Positions 9,573 to 17,746 are shown, counted from the first letter of the stretch. The stretch is DNA of 64,000 bases from Bacteroidota bacterium (GCA_016717325.1 JADKFV010000049.1:1-64000), one strand, 5' to 3'. Notes: generated from the sequence alone by a model not told the origin. Numbers and translations are program-made.

Positions 9573-11021
9573 ATGCGACCACGGCTTTTTGTCTTATTCG
9601 TTTTTATCTCTACGGCAGTGTTGTCGCAGTCGCCACATTTTAAGTCGATACCGTTCGATAATTTTCACATCAACAGAATATATACCATCACTGCCGATAC
9701 AAATGGCATGATATGGCTTGCTACCGATATAGGAATAATGAATTACGATGGGATAAAATTTCGGGTGGCGGTAGAAAATAAAATAAAACAACTCAGCAGC
9801 CTAACCATTACCAACCAAAACATAATGATAGCGGGGTACCAGTCAGGCGAAGCATTTATGTACAAAACAAGCTATTCGAAAGTTGTTTGCATTGATTCGA
9901 TACGACTAAAATATCCTGTAAAAAAAGCTTTGATATGCGATGGTATAACCATAGTGGCCACCTATGGCGGAGGATGCTTTTTCAAACAAAATAATAAATG
10001 GAAACCGCTGAATACCGAAACCGGACTGGTAGATGATTATGTAAACGATATGGTGGTTTTTGACAACAGTTTATTTATTGCCACCGATAATGGTATGAGT
10101 AAAATAAGCTGCAAAAATTTTCCCGCCAACATAAAAAATTATACCCCCGGTGATGAATCGAACAATGCCAATATTTCGAACCTGGCGCTGATAAACAATT
10201 CGAATATTTATGCACTTACCAAACAAAATGGCTTATACCTTTATAACCCGGCTACCGACAAACTGCAGCACGATAGCATTACCCAAACCTGGACGTATGG
10301 TGAAGTGAAATGCGCCTATGCCGATAACGATGAACTTTGGATTGGCACATCGGGCAATGTTGTGGTTGATATTGACTGGCGCGAAAAAACAAGCTTACGT
10401 CTTTTCGATTACAATTCGGGATTTACCTATACCGATTTGCAGGCAATATACCGCGACCGTAACAGTGGCTTTTGGGTGGCAACAAATAATAACCTGTTGT
10501 ACAGCATTGGCGAAAGAATGGAAATATTGCGCAACATAGGCGATGTTAATATTGGTGAAGTAAATGCCATTGAAATAGATGCAAACGGTGGTCGATATTT
10601 CGCCAATAAGAAGGGTGTATTCTGCCTTCACGATAATACTGCAGGCAGCAAATTAGAAAAGATAAACCTGCCCTCGCCTTACCAGAATGAAAGTGTGATG
10701 TGTATGTATCTTGATGCCAAAAATTATTTATGGATGGGCACTTTCAACAATGTGTTACTGCGCTACAATACCGGTAAGAAAACGTTTGAAACCTTTACCG
10801 AAAAAAACGGATTAACCAATGCCAGTGCCATTTGCATCACCGGCAACGATAGCACCATATGGCTTGCAACACTCGGTGGTTTATATACCTGCGATATCAA
10901 CAATAAGCAAATCAATTTTGTGCATCAACCCAAACAAAGCGAACTTGCCGGCACTTATATTTATAAAATACTGCTCGAAAAAACGGCACCATTTGGTATG
11001 CAACCGATGGCAATGGGTTGA
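9573..11021 (+). CDS. Sensor histidine kinase, N-terminal Reg_prop propeller part (frameshifted)
   Basis: It starts MRPRLFVLFVFISTAVLSQS, a signal peptide, followed by repeated short propeller blades of the Reg_prop type (NGMIWLATDIGIMNYDG, DELWIGTSGN, SGFWVATNNNLLYS, NYLWMGTFNN, STIWLATLGGLYT). This is the usual periplasmic sensor of one-component-like LytS kinases in Bacteroidota. The last residues (TAPFGMQPMAMG) are out of frame. Adding one A to the A6 run near 10980 gives KNGTIWYATDGNGLIKE, which runs straight into the next frame at 11018. The two ORFs are one gene of about 830 codons. Confidence 0.85.
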   Translation: MRPRLFVLFVFISTAVLSQSPHFKSIPFDNFHINRIYTITADTNGMIWLATDIGIMNYDGIKFRVAVENKIKQLSSLTITNQNIMIAGYQSGEAFMYKTSYSKVVCIDSIRLKYPVKKALICDGITIVATYGGGCFFKQNNKWKPLNTETGLVDDYVNDMVVFDNSLFIATDNGMSKISCKNFPANIKNYTPGDESNNANISNLALINNSNIYALTKQNGLYLYNPATDKLQHDSITQTWTYGEVKCAYADNDELWIGTSGNVVVDIDWREKTSLRLFDYNSGFTYTDLQAIYRDRNSGFWVATNNNLLYSIGERMEILRNIGDVNIGEVNAIEIDANGGRYFANKKGVFCLHDNTAGSKLEKINLPSPYQNESVMCMYLDAKNYLWMGTFNNVLLRYNTGKKTFETFTEKNGLTNASAICITGNDSTIWLATLGGLYTCDINNKQINFVHQPKQSELAGTYIYKILLEKTAPFGMQPMAMG

Positions 11022-12073
11022 TAAAAGAAAATAACGGTAACTATATACGTTACGGAGAAAATATTTTACCACAGTTGAAAATAATATATTCTATAGCCAA
11101 AGACAATATGGGTAATTTGTGGTGTGGTACTGCCAAAGGAGGGTTGCTAAAATTTGATGGCAAAAATTTTACTCCGGTAAACTATCCTTTGCTCAATAAC
11201 CATTCGGTGTACACTGTTATTACAGATAAATACAACCACATAATAGTAACTACAGACGATGCCATAATAACCATAGATGCACGTGACAATACCATTATTG
11301 CCTTTACAGGCGAACAGGGATTGTTTGAACTTAAGCCCAACCCAAATGTGGTTGCAAAAACACGGCACGATGAAATGTATTTTGGCGTTTACAGCGGCAT
11401 AGTGAACATTAATCCGCGCTTTTTTAAAAAGGAAAAAACTCCCCAATTGGTGATGCACAATATATTATTGTTTTCGCAGCCTGTTAATGCCAAAAAAGCA
11501 ATATTCGATTACAATAAAAATTATATAGGTTTCGAATTTGCAGCATTGAACTATGATGATCCCAAATCTATATTGTATCAGTACCGGCTTAAAGGATACA
11601 ACAAAGAATGGCGCGAAACGGGCGATAATAATGTGTCGTTCCCCAATTTGCCACCGGGAAATTACGAATTTCAATTGCGGGCATCATCACAAACAATATT
11701 CAATAATAAAAATAAACTGTCGGTACGTTTTAAAATAAAGCAGCCTTTTTATGCCACATCTTTTTTTATTATTGGCGCCATTACTACACTGTTGGTTTTA
11801 GCATTTTTTGTTGTCAGGTTGCGGATAAAAAACATCCGAAAAATGGAGGCTTTGAAAAAGGATAAACTACTATTCGAACTCGAAGGATTGAAAATGCAGG
11901 TGAACCCTCACTTCCTGCACAACAGTTTTAATACGCTTATCAATATTATTGAAACAGATACACATGCGGCAGTTACTTATGTAGAAAAGTTATCGGATTT
12001 TTTTCGCAATATTCTCATGCTGCAAACCAAAGATAAAAAAGAAAAATATGAAAAAAACAGTACTGATAGTTAA
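11018..12073 (+). CDS. Sensor histidine kinase, C-terminal part: Y_Y_Y domain, membrane segment, truncated His_kinase domain
   Basis: It continues the propeller (GNLWCGTAKGGLLKFDG), then a Y_Y_Y domain at about residues 165-240 (YRLKGYNKEWRETGDNNV, PPGNYEFQLRASS), a membrane helix at about 247-270, and a LytS-type His_kinase box (NPHFLHNSFNTLINII, His at about 298). The protein then stops. After KLSDFFRNILMLQTKDK comes KEKYEKNSTDS and a stop overlapping the regulator gene. The rest of the His_kinase domain and the whole HATPase_c domain are absent, and no shifted frame supplies them because the regulator begins at once. As sequenced it cannot bind ATP or autophosphorylate. A real deletion and an assembly collapse are both possible. 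Confidence 0.8.
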   Translation: MIKENNGNYIRYGENILPQLKIIYSIAKDNMGNLWCGTAKGGLLKFDGKNFTPVNYPLLNNHSVYTVITDKYNHIIVTTDDAIITIDARDNTIIAFTGEQGLFELKPNPNVVAKTRHDEMYFGVYSGIVNINPRFFKKEKTPQLVMHNILLFSQPVNAKKAIFDYNKNYIGFEFAALNYDDPKSILYQYRLKGYNKEWRETGDNNVSFPNLPPGNYEFQLRASSQTIFNNKNKLSVRFKIKQPFYATSFFIIGAITTLLVLAFFVVRLRIKNIRKMEALKKDKLLFELEGLKMQVNPHFLHNSFNTLINIIETDTHAAVTYVEKLSDFFRNILMLQTKDKKEKYEKNSTDS

Positions 12074-12818
12074 GGATGAAATGCCCGCAGCATCGCGGTT
12101 AGAAAAAATGGTTACGCAAGCCAATGACGAATATAATATTGTGGCAAAACTGGAGAGCATTGCCGAAACAGTGTTGTGGCTCAAACAAAACGAAGCACCC
12201 GATTTGATATTGATGGATATTCAAATTGCCGATGGACTTTGTTTCGATATTTTTAAAAAAGCCGATGTTACCAGCCCGGTTATTTTTACAACAGCATATG
12301 ACGAGTATGCACTCGAAGCATTTAAAGTGAACAGCATTGATTATTTGTTGAAGCCAATAAAAAAAGAAGAACTACACCGGGCATTGCAAAAATTCGAAAA
12401 GCTGAATTTCAAAGTGCCCGCTGCCGATTACATAAACATTGGAGAAAAAGTTGCAAAAAAACAACACAGCAAGTTACTTCGAATAATAGTAAGATATGCC
12501 GATGTGATAAAAGCTATAGACCTGAATGAAGTGGCCTATTTTTACACCGAAAATAAAATCAACTTTGTGTGTACAAAAACAAACGAAAGATATGGCATAG
12601 ATTATAACCTCGAAGAAATGGAACACCTTGTTGATGAGGTTAAATTTTTCCGCATCAACCGTCAATTCATTATCAATATAAATGCAATTGCAAAAATGTT
12701 TAACTACTCTAAATCGCGAATAAAAATGGTGCTCAATCCTCCAAGCGAAATCGAAACCATAGTAAGCACCGAACGTGCGGCAGATTTCAAAAAATGGCTC
12801 ACAGGCAGTGCCGAATAA
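12048..12818 (+). CDS. LytTR-family response regulator
   Basis: 256 residues. An N-terminal receiver domain has a phospho-acceptor Asp in LILMDIQ (about residue 56), the conserved Thr in FTTAYDEYALEAF and Lys in DYLLKPI. A C-terminal LytTR DNA-binding domain follows from about residue 140 (EVAYFYTENKINFVCT, FRINRQFIININAI). The gene overlaps the truncated kinase by 26 bp, the usual cognate arrangement. One oddity: the acidic pocket reads VLIVKDE where families typically have VDDE or VEDE, so the first acidic residue is Lys. This is a single G-to-A difference and may be an error or a weakened phosphorylation site. Confidence 0.9.
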   Translation: MKKTVLIVKDEMPAASRLEKMVTQANDEYNIVAKLESIAETVLWLKQNEAPDLILMDIQIADGLCFDIFKKADVTSPVIFTTAYDEYALEAFKVNSIDYLLKPIKKEELHRALQKFEKLNFKVPAADYINIGEKVAKKQHSKLLRIIVRYADVIKAIDLNEVAYFYTENKINFVCTKTNERYGIDYNLEEMEHLVDEVKFFRINRQFIININAIAKMFNYSKSRIKMVLNPPSEIETIVSTERAADFKKWLTGSAE

Positions 12819-12877
12819 TTAGCGTAAATGTCCGGTTGAGGAATCTTTTTTTCCCGCTTAGTGAATCTTTTTGAAAC

Positions 12878-12912
12878 TTTGAGTGTTTTAACATTTGGAT
12901 GCATTACTTTCG
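12878..12912 (+). promoter_or_regulatory. Putative Bacteroidota-type promoter for the Reeler-domain gene
   Basis: TTTG at 12878-12881 and TACTTTCG at 12905-12912 are separated by 23 bp. This resembles the TTTG / TAnnTTTG promoter of Bacteroidota with one mismatch in the -7 box. The same 23-bp spacing occurs upstream of lipB. The start codon follows 61 bp after the -7 element. Confidence 0.4.
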
Positions 12913-12973
12913 CAATCGCAAAACCACATAAGGGTTTTTCAACTGAAGAAAATTTAATTATTTAATTTGTAAT

Positions 12974-13807
12974 ATGAAATTTAAAACAAACAAAATTATA
13001 GCGCTTATTGCGCTAATGGGTTTAGGCGTGGTGCTAACATCGGGCACAGAAGGTACGCTTAGTGACGATGGAAAAGCAGGCTCTACGGGCTCACCCGGAG
13101 AGACTACATGCGTCACTTGCCACAATTCATATGCACTCAATAGCGGTGGTGGTTCGGTAAGCTTAGCTTGTAATATGCCTTCGTGGCAATACACACCGGG
13201 TACTACATACAGCATGAGTGTAACTGTGGCACGCGCAGGAAATGGTTTATTTGGTTTTGGAATTGAAGCATTAACAGCGGCAGGCCAAAATGCCGGTACA
13301 TTTGTAATTACTAATTCGGCCAAAACACAAATAAAATCAGCGACTGTTAACAATGTCAGCCGTAAAAATGTTGTGCATCAAAAAAATGCCGGCATAGGTA
13401 CAGGTTCATATACTTTCGATTTCGACTGGACAGCACCAACCACAAACGTGGGTACAGTAACTTTTTATTTTGCAGGAAATGCTGCTAATGGTAACGGTGG
13501 TACCACCAACGATTATGTTTATTCTGGATTGCAAACAGCAACCCCTTCGTCCACATCAATTGGCGAAGTTTCAAGCAATTCAAATATTGAAATGCTATAT
13601 TCTGGCATCAATAACACGCTAAACATTACGGGGTTAAAAGAAGCTTCAACAGTTACCATTATGGACATCAATGGCAATATACAGCTTATACGCAAAGTAA
13701 AGATAGATGAGGCCATAGAATTACCACAACTTACTAACGGCACGTATATAGTTACCGTTACAGGCGAGCAACAATCAACTCGTCAAAAGTTTATGATAAT
13801 GAATTAG
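12974..13807 (+). CDS. Secreted Reeler-like (choice-of-anchor V) protein with T9SS sorting domain
   Basis: 277 residues. It has a signal-like start (MKFKTNKIIALIALMGLGVV), then TGSPGETTCVTCHNS, a CxxCH motif typical of the start of Bacteroidota Reeler-like/choice-of-anchor V domains. A beta-rich domain follows (YTPGTTYSMSVTVAR, GSYTFDFDWTAP, GTVTFYFAGNAANGNGGT). The last roughly 75 residues are a T9SS type A sorting domain (NNTLNITGLKEASTVTIMD, NGTYIVTVTGEQQ, KFMIMN), so export and surface attachment by type IX secretion are expected. CxxCH could bind haem c, but in this family it is not proof of a cytochrome. A clear terminator follows. Confidence 0.85.
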   Translation: MKFKTNKIIALIALMGLGVVLTSGTEGTLSDDGKAGSTGSPGETTCVTCHNSYALNSGGGSVSLACNMPSWQYTPGTTYSMSVTVARAGNGLFGFGIEALTAAGQNAGTFVITNSAKTQIKSATVNNVSRKNVVHQKNAGIGTGSYTFDFDWTAPTTNVGTVTFYFAGNAANGNGGTTNDYVYSGLQTATPSSTSIGEVSSNSNIEMLYSGINNTLNITGLKEASTVTIMDINGNIQLIRKVKIDEAIELPQLTNGTYIVTVTGEQQSTRQKFMIMN

Positions 13808-13841
13808 AGATTTAGGGTTTTATAAAGGTTGTACTTTTCGG

Positions 13842-13884
13842 CCGGCAAGGTTTATCTGCAAAGGTAAATTTTGCCGGTTTTTTT
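13842..13884 (+). terminator. Intrinsic terminator after the Reeler-domain gene
   Basis: CCGGCAA (13842-13848) pairs with TTGCCGG (13871-13877) and is followed by seven T. It lies about 35 bp after the stop. The right arm and T-run occur again at about 16076-16090, on the far side of the REP/RAYT element. Confidence 0.75.
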
Positions 13885-13930
13885 GTGGTTATGTTTTCAT
13901 CCGGGTCAAGAGTGGAGCAGCATTTTTCCT

Positions 13931-14360
13931 GTCCTCGGTTGGCGTCCCCGCCAAACGCATCCATTGAGATTTATGCGTTCATCCATCACTAACTATTGAA
14001 TGCCTTTCCATTCCTGTCCTCGGTTGGAGTCCCCGCCAACCGCATGCGTTGAGACTTTTGCGTTCATCCATCACTAACTATTGAATGCCTTTCCATTCCT
14101 GTCCTCGGTTGGCGTCCCCGCCAACCGCATCCATTGAGATTTATGCTTTCATTCATCACTAACTATTGAATGCCTTTCCATTCCTGTCCTCGGTTGGCGT
14201 CCCCGCCAACCGCATCCGTTGAGATTTATGCGTTAATTCATCACTAACTATTGAATGCCTTTCCATTCCTGTCCTCGGTTGGCGTCCCCGCCAACCGCTT
14301 GCGTTGAGATTTATTCGTTCATCCACTACTTTCTGTTGAATACCTGTGCTCAGTTGGGAT
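13931..14360 (+). repeat. REP array A: five 85-bp tandem repeats with palindromic cores
   Basis: The motif GTCCTCGGTTGG recurs at 13931, 14016, 14101, 14186 and 14271, a period of exactly 85 bp, with a degenerate sixth copy near 14345. Each unit has an 8-bp stem GGTTGGCG / CGCCAACC around a TCCC loop (some copies carry single mismatches), followed by a conserved spacer containing ACTAACTATTGAATGCC. The units lie beside a RAYT transposase gene, as REP/BIME sequences do. Open frames through the array (for example 14159-14440 on the minus strand) are by-products of the repeats. Confidence 0.85.
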
Positions 14361-14396
14361 GTTGTTTTACTATTGTCAAAAAAAATTAAAAGGTTT

Positions 14397-14640
14397 ATCC
14401 TTAGCGCTTGGCGGGGACGCCAACCGAGGACAATTATCATGCGAAGCGATAGCGATTGGCGTGGACACTAACCTAGTAAGTAGTGTGTTGCATGTTGCGA
14501 TTAGCGGGGACGCCAACCGAGGACAAAATAAAAAACAAAACTTTTGCATTAGATGAGACAGCCAACTCAGGTCAAAGAAATTATCACGCGAATCGATAGC
14601 GGTTGGCGGGGACGACAACCGAGGACATAAGATGCGTAAC
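14397..14640 (-). repeat. Inverted REP cluster C1
   Basis: After array A the palindrome appears in the opposite orientation: the loop reads GGGA, and CCAACCGAGGACA follows the stem. Three such copies lie at about 14405, 14500 and 14605, separated by spacers with GCGAAGCGATAGCGATTGG and GTAGTGTGTTGCATGTTGC. The whole segment from about 14345 is repeated at 15730-16070 (cluster C2), which points to a duplication of array plus inverted cluster. Confidence 0.75.
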
Positions 14641-14672
14641 TCAATTCAAACAAAACAGGTAAGAACTCGCCA

Positions 14673-15179
14673 TCAGCTTAATTCAGTATATGATGAAAGA
14701 AAGCCAAAATCATCAACGTTTGTCTGGTAAAATTTTGCTGAAGAATATTTATATAAAATTGGATGTGAAGCCAAATTCCATTTTGGTTGACATGGATTAT
14801 CATGTATGTAATCAATTTTTTGTTCAACGATTTTACGACTCATAAGTTCTATGGTATGCGAGCGTCTTTCCCAAAAATGGAAACTCCGATCCGCTTGAGT
14901 CGATTTATAGTTTTGCAATAACTGCACATTATTTTCTTTTAAATATTTTTTAAAAGCATGGCCGGTAAAACTTAACAAAGCAGTTTCATTATCGGCTTGC
15001 AAAAAATTATTCAAAGGTGACATAATTACATGGAAATGATTTGGCATAATTACAAATGCATTTATCGCAGATTTATTATTAGTATGAAACCAATTAAATG
15101 CATCCAGAATAACCACTTTTAGTTTGTCGTCCAGTAAAAGTGGTTGCCAACTATTTATTGTTGCGGTAAAAAAATACAT
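14673..15179 (-). CDS. REP-associated tyrosine transposase (RAYT, Y1_Tnp family)
   Basis: 168 residues, Y1/HUH transposase. The HUH metal-binding motif is visible in AFVIMPNHFHVIMSP, and the RAYT C-terminal signature in KIDYIHDNPCQPKW, whose Tyr is the probable nucleophile. The N-terminus MYFFTATINSWQPLL matches the start region of Bacteroidota RAYTs, which often begin some residues earlier; upstream in-frame stops make ATG 15179 the start here. RAYTs cut and join single-stranded DNA at REP hairpins. This gene sits between two arrays of 85-bp palindromic repeats, so those repeats are the likely substrates. No frameshift is seen in it. Confidence 0.9.
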   Translation of the reverse strand: MYFFTATINSWQPLLLDDKLKVVILDAFNWFHTNNKSAINAFVIMPNHFHVIMSPLNNFLQADNETALLSFTGHAFKKYLKENNVQLLQNYKSTQADRSFHFWERRSHTIELMSRKIVEQKIDYIHDNPCQPKWNLASHPILYKYSSAKFYQTNVDDFGFLSSYTELS

Positions 15180-15255
15180 GATGGTACATTAGGATTATTT
15201 CATCGGGTGAATATAAAACATATTGTGTTTTTCTGGAACTATCCCATTATTATTT

Positions 15256-15743
15256 GTCATCGGCTTGCGTCCCCGCCAACCGCATGCGTTGATATTTATT
15301 CGTCATCCACGACTTCCTGTGCTCGGTTGGCGTCCCCGCCAACCGCATTCGTTGAGACTTATGCATTCATTCATCACTAACTATTGAATGCCTTTCCATT
15401 CCTGTCCTCGGTTGGCGTCCCCGCCAACCGCATTAGTTGAGACTTATGCATTCATTCATCCCTAACTATTGAATGCCTTTCCATTCCTGTCCTCGGTTAG
15501 CGTCCCCGCCAACCGCATTCGTTGAGACTTATGCATTCATTCATCCTTAACTATTGAATGCCTTTACATTCCTGTCCTGGGTTGGCGTCTCCGCCAAACG
15601 CATCCGTTGAGACTTATGTGTTAATTCATCACTAACTATTGAATGCCTTTACATTCCTGTCCTCGGTTGGAGTCCCCGCCAAACGCATTCGTTGAGACTT
15701 ATGCGTTCATCCACTACTTTCTGTTGAATACCTGTGCTTAGTT
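15256..15743 (+). repeat. REP array B: further 85-bp tandem repeats
   Basis: Palindrome-bearing units recur at 15319, 15404, 15489, 15574 and 15659, again exactly 85 bp apart. A shortened 63-bp unit sits at the RAYT-proximal end (about 15256) and a degenerate unit ends the array. The orientation and spacer are those of array A. Differences between copies are mostly single bases (for example AACGC for ACCGC), including some within the stem. Confidence 0.85.
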
Positions 15744-15779
15744 GGGATGTTGTTTTACTATTGTCAAAAAAAATTAACA

Positions 15780-16075
15780 GGTTTATCCTTAGCGGTTGGC
15801 GGGGACGCCAACCGAGGACAATTATCATGCGAAGCGATAGCGATTGGCGTGGACACTAACCTAGTAAGTAGTGTGTTGCATGTTGCGGTTGGCGGGGACG
15901 CCAACCGAGGACAAAATAAAAAACAAACCTTTTGTATGAAACGAGAATGCCAATTCAGGTCAAAATAATTATCAACCGAGGTGATAACATAGTTTGTTGC
16001 ATGTGGCGGTAGGCGAGGACAATTATCACGCGAATCGATAGCGGTTGGCGGGGACGCCAACCGAGGACATAAAAA
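15780..16075 (-). repeat. Inverted REP cluster C2 (second copy of C1)
   Basis: It matches C1 closely, including the GCGAAGCGATAGCGATTGG and GTAGTGTGTTGCATGTTGC spacers. It has an additional stretch of about 50 bp (AACATAGTTTGTTGCATG, GGCGAGGACAATTATC). It ends in AAATTTTGCCGG plus a T-run, then a TCCGGGTCAAGAGTGGA-like stretch. Both are also found at 13865-13920 on the left side, so the element is bounded by a direct repeat of host sequence. Confidence 0.7.
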
Positions 16076-16138
16076 TTTTGCCGGTTTTTTTGTGGGGTTT
16101 TTATCCGGGTCAAGAGTGGACAAAAAACACGTCACACG

Positions 16139-16909
16139 TCATTCAGCACCGCCAATGCCCATCATGCGCAAGAACCATTCTTTTTTACGGGTTGCTATCG
16201 ATACCGTTGTACCATCACTCATGATGCAATATCCTCCGCTTCCTTTCACATATTTTCTGATGTGTGCTTTGTTAAGTAAATGCGAATTATGTACACGAAT
16301 GAAAGTGTCTTCGGGCAACATCGATTCGTATTCTTTCAGGTTTTTACTCGCCAGTATTTTATCTTTACCATTCACAAAAATATACGTGTAACTTCCCGAT
16401 GCTTCGAGGCGTACAATTTCGCTAATGGGAATAAAACTAAATCCATCATTAAAAGGAATAGGAATAAAAGAAGAGGGATTGCGTGCATTATTTTTCAGCA
16501 CATCGATAAACTGCGAAATGATGGTGCTATCGGTATCGCCCACAGTATGACTTTGCAATTTGCCGATGGCATTTTTTAGCTCTTCAATATCAATGGGTTT
16601 TAGCAAATAATCGATGGCAGAATATTTTATGGCCTGCAATGCATAACTGTCGTAGGCGGTAATAAAAATGATGTTGAGTTTTTTGTGTTCTATTTTAACA
16701 AGCACATCGAAGGCTGTTCCGCCCTGAATTTCGACATCGAGAAACAATAACTGCGGACGTAAACTATCGGTAAGTTCAATGGCTTCTTTTACTGATGTGG
16801 CATGGCCCACAATTTCAACATTGGGGCAATATTCGTTTACTATAAGCCTGAGTGTGTTGGCCGATTGTATTTCGTCTTCAATTATCAGTGCCTGGATTTT
16901 ATTGGTCAT
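16139..16909 (-). CDS. LytTR-family response regulator, no adjacent kinase
   Basis: 256 residues. The receiver domain has an intact acidic pair (ALIIEDE), phospho-acceptor Asp in LLFLDVEI, Thr in FITAYDSYALQAI and Lys in DYLLKPID. The LytTR domain covers the C-terminal 110 residues (IVRLEASGSYTYIFV, FIRVHNSHLLNKAHI). Unlike the regulator at 12048, the acidic pocket is canonical. No histidine kinase lies next to it, so its partner must be encoded elsewhere. Its 3' end abuts the REP element, and its promoter region is shared with divergent lipB. Confidence 0.9.
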   Translation of the reverse strand: MTNKIQALIIEDEIQSANTLRLIVNEYCPNVEIVGHATSVKEAIELTDSLRPQLLFLDVEIQGGTAFDVLVKIEHKKLNIIFITAYDSYALQAIKYSAIDYLLKPIDIEELKNAIGKLQSHTVGDTDSTIISQFIDVLKNNARNPSSFIPIPFNDGFSFIPISEIVRLEASGSYTYIFVNGKDKILASKNLKEYESMLPEDTFIRVHNSHLLNKAHIRKYVKGSGGYCIMSDGTTVSIATRKKEWFLRMMGIGGAE

Positions 16910-16987
16910 TATTAATGTTCATGTGCGATTACACGGTTACAGAAAGATGTTACAAAACTAAAAAAATATTTTACCCAACAATATCTT

Positions 16988-17022
16988 TTTGTAAAAACAC
17001 CGGACGAATAAAATTAGTTTTG
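16988..17022 (+). promoter_or_regulatory. Putative Bacteroidota-type promoter for lipB
   Basis: TTTG at 16988-16991 and TAGTTTTG at 17015-17022, spaced 23 bp, match the TTTG / TAnnTTTG consensus of Bacteroidota. The GTG start of lipB is 17 bp further on, giving a very short leader, as is common in this phylum. Confidence 0.45.
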
Positions 17023-17039
17023 CCGCAAAATAAAGTATA

Positions 17040-17300
17040 GTGCAGCAGATACAATACATCGATTGGGGTTTAATTGATTATAAAGAAGCATGGGAACAAC
17101 AGGAACAACTCATGCAGAACATTATTGCTATAAAAATGCACAACCGCAATTTGGAAAATGCAGCCCATGAAATATTACCCCACAAATTTATTATGTGCGA
17201 ACATCCACATGTGTATACGTTGGGTAAAAGCGGTAGCGAAAAAATCTTTTGCGAACAACCGATGAACTTGAAAAAATTGATGCTTCATTTTATAAAATAA
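17040..17300 (+). CDS. lipB: Octanoyltransferase LipB, N-terminal part (frameshifted)
   Basis: It starts at GTG 17040 (MQQIQYIDWGLIDYKEAWEQ), typical of LipB, which moves octanoyl from acyl-carrier protein to lipoyl domains. The family motif FIMCEHPHVYTLGKSGSEK is intact. The remaining residues (IFCEQPMNLKK) are out of frame. One extra A in the A6 run near 17246 gives KNLLRTTDELEKI, which joins the frame at 17249. The full protein would be about 235 residues, the normal LipB length, so the gene is probably functional in the organism. Confidence 0.9.
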   Translation: MQQIQYIDWGLIDYKEAWEQQEQLMQNIIAIKMHNRNLENAAHEILPHKFIMCEHPHVYTLGKSGSEKIFCEQPMNLKKLMLHFIK

Positions 17301-17746
17301 ATCGTGGTGGCGATATTACTTACCATGGGCCGGGACAATTGGTGGGTTATCCCATTTTGGATTTGGATTGCTTCTTTAACGATATACATAAGTACATGCG
17401 GTGCCTTGAAGAAGTGATTATTCTCACCCTGAAAAATTATAATATTATTGGAACCCGCATTGCAGGCTTAACCGGTGTGTGGCTGCAAGCCGGTGGTGGC
17501 AAGCCCGAACGTAAAATTTGCGCTATGGGTGTTCGCCTTTCGCGATGGGTAACCATGCACGGTTTTGCATTGAATGCCAACAACGATTTATCGTATTTTA
17601 ATAATATTATTCCCTGTGGTATTGACGATAAAGCGGTAACCTCCATAATGGAAGAAACCGGAGAAAGTGTTGATATAGAAAAACTAAAAAAACAAATACT
17701 TCAAAACTTTGCCAACGTTTTCGAAGCGGAAATTACTTTAGCCTAG
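17249..17746 (+). CDS. lipB: Octanoyltransferase LipB, C-terminal catalytic part
   Basis: It holds the LipB core: INRGGDITYHGPGQLVGYPI, the signature with the substrate-binding RGGD and HGPGQ, and RKICAMGVRLSRWVTMHGFA with the conserved Lys of the catalytic Cys/Lys pair. NIIPCGIDDKAVTSI supplies the conserved Cys. The apparent ATG at 17249 is internal; translation really begins at 17040. It is convergent with kmo, 11 bp apart. With lipA it would supply lipoate to 2-oxoacid dehydrogenases or the glycine cleavage system. Confidence 0.92.
   Translation: MRTTDELEKIDASFYKINRGGDITYHGPGQLVGYPILDLDCFFNDIHKYMRCLEEVIILTLKNYNIIGTRIAGLTGVWLQAGGGKPERKICAMGVRLSRWVTMHGFALNANNDLSYFNNIIPCGIDDKAVTSIMEETGESVDIEKLKKQILQNFANVFEAEITLA

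Noticed and set aside
13931..15743. CRISPR array
   Set aside because: The units repeat the spacer as well as the palindrome, with 85-bp identity throughout and no unique spacers or cas genes; a REP/RAYT array fits.
14159..16135. Open reading frames within the 85-bp arrays
   Set aside because: Translations are repeats of the DNA unit (for example RLASPPTA phrases) and lack family resemblance.
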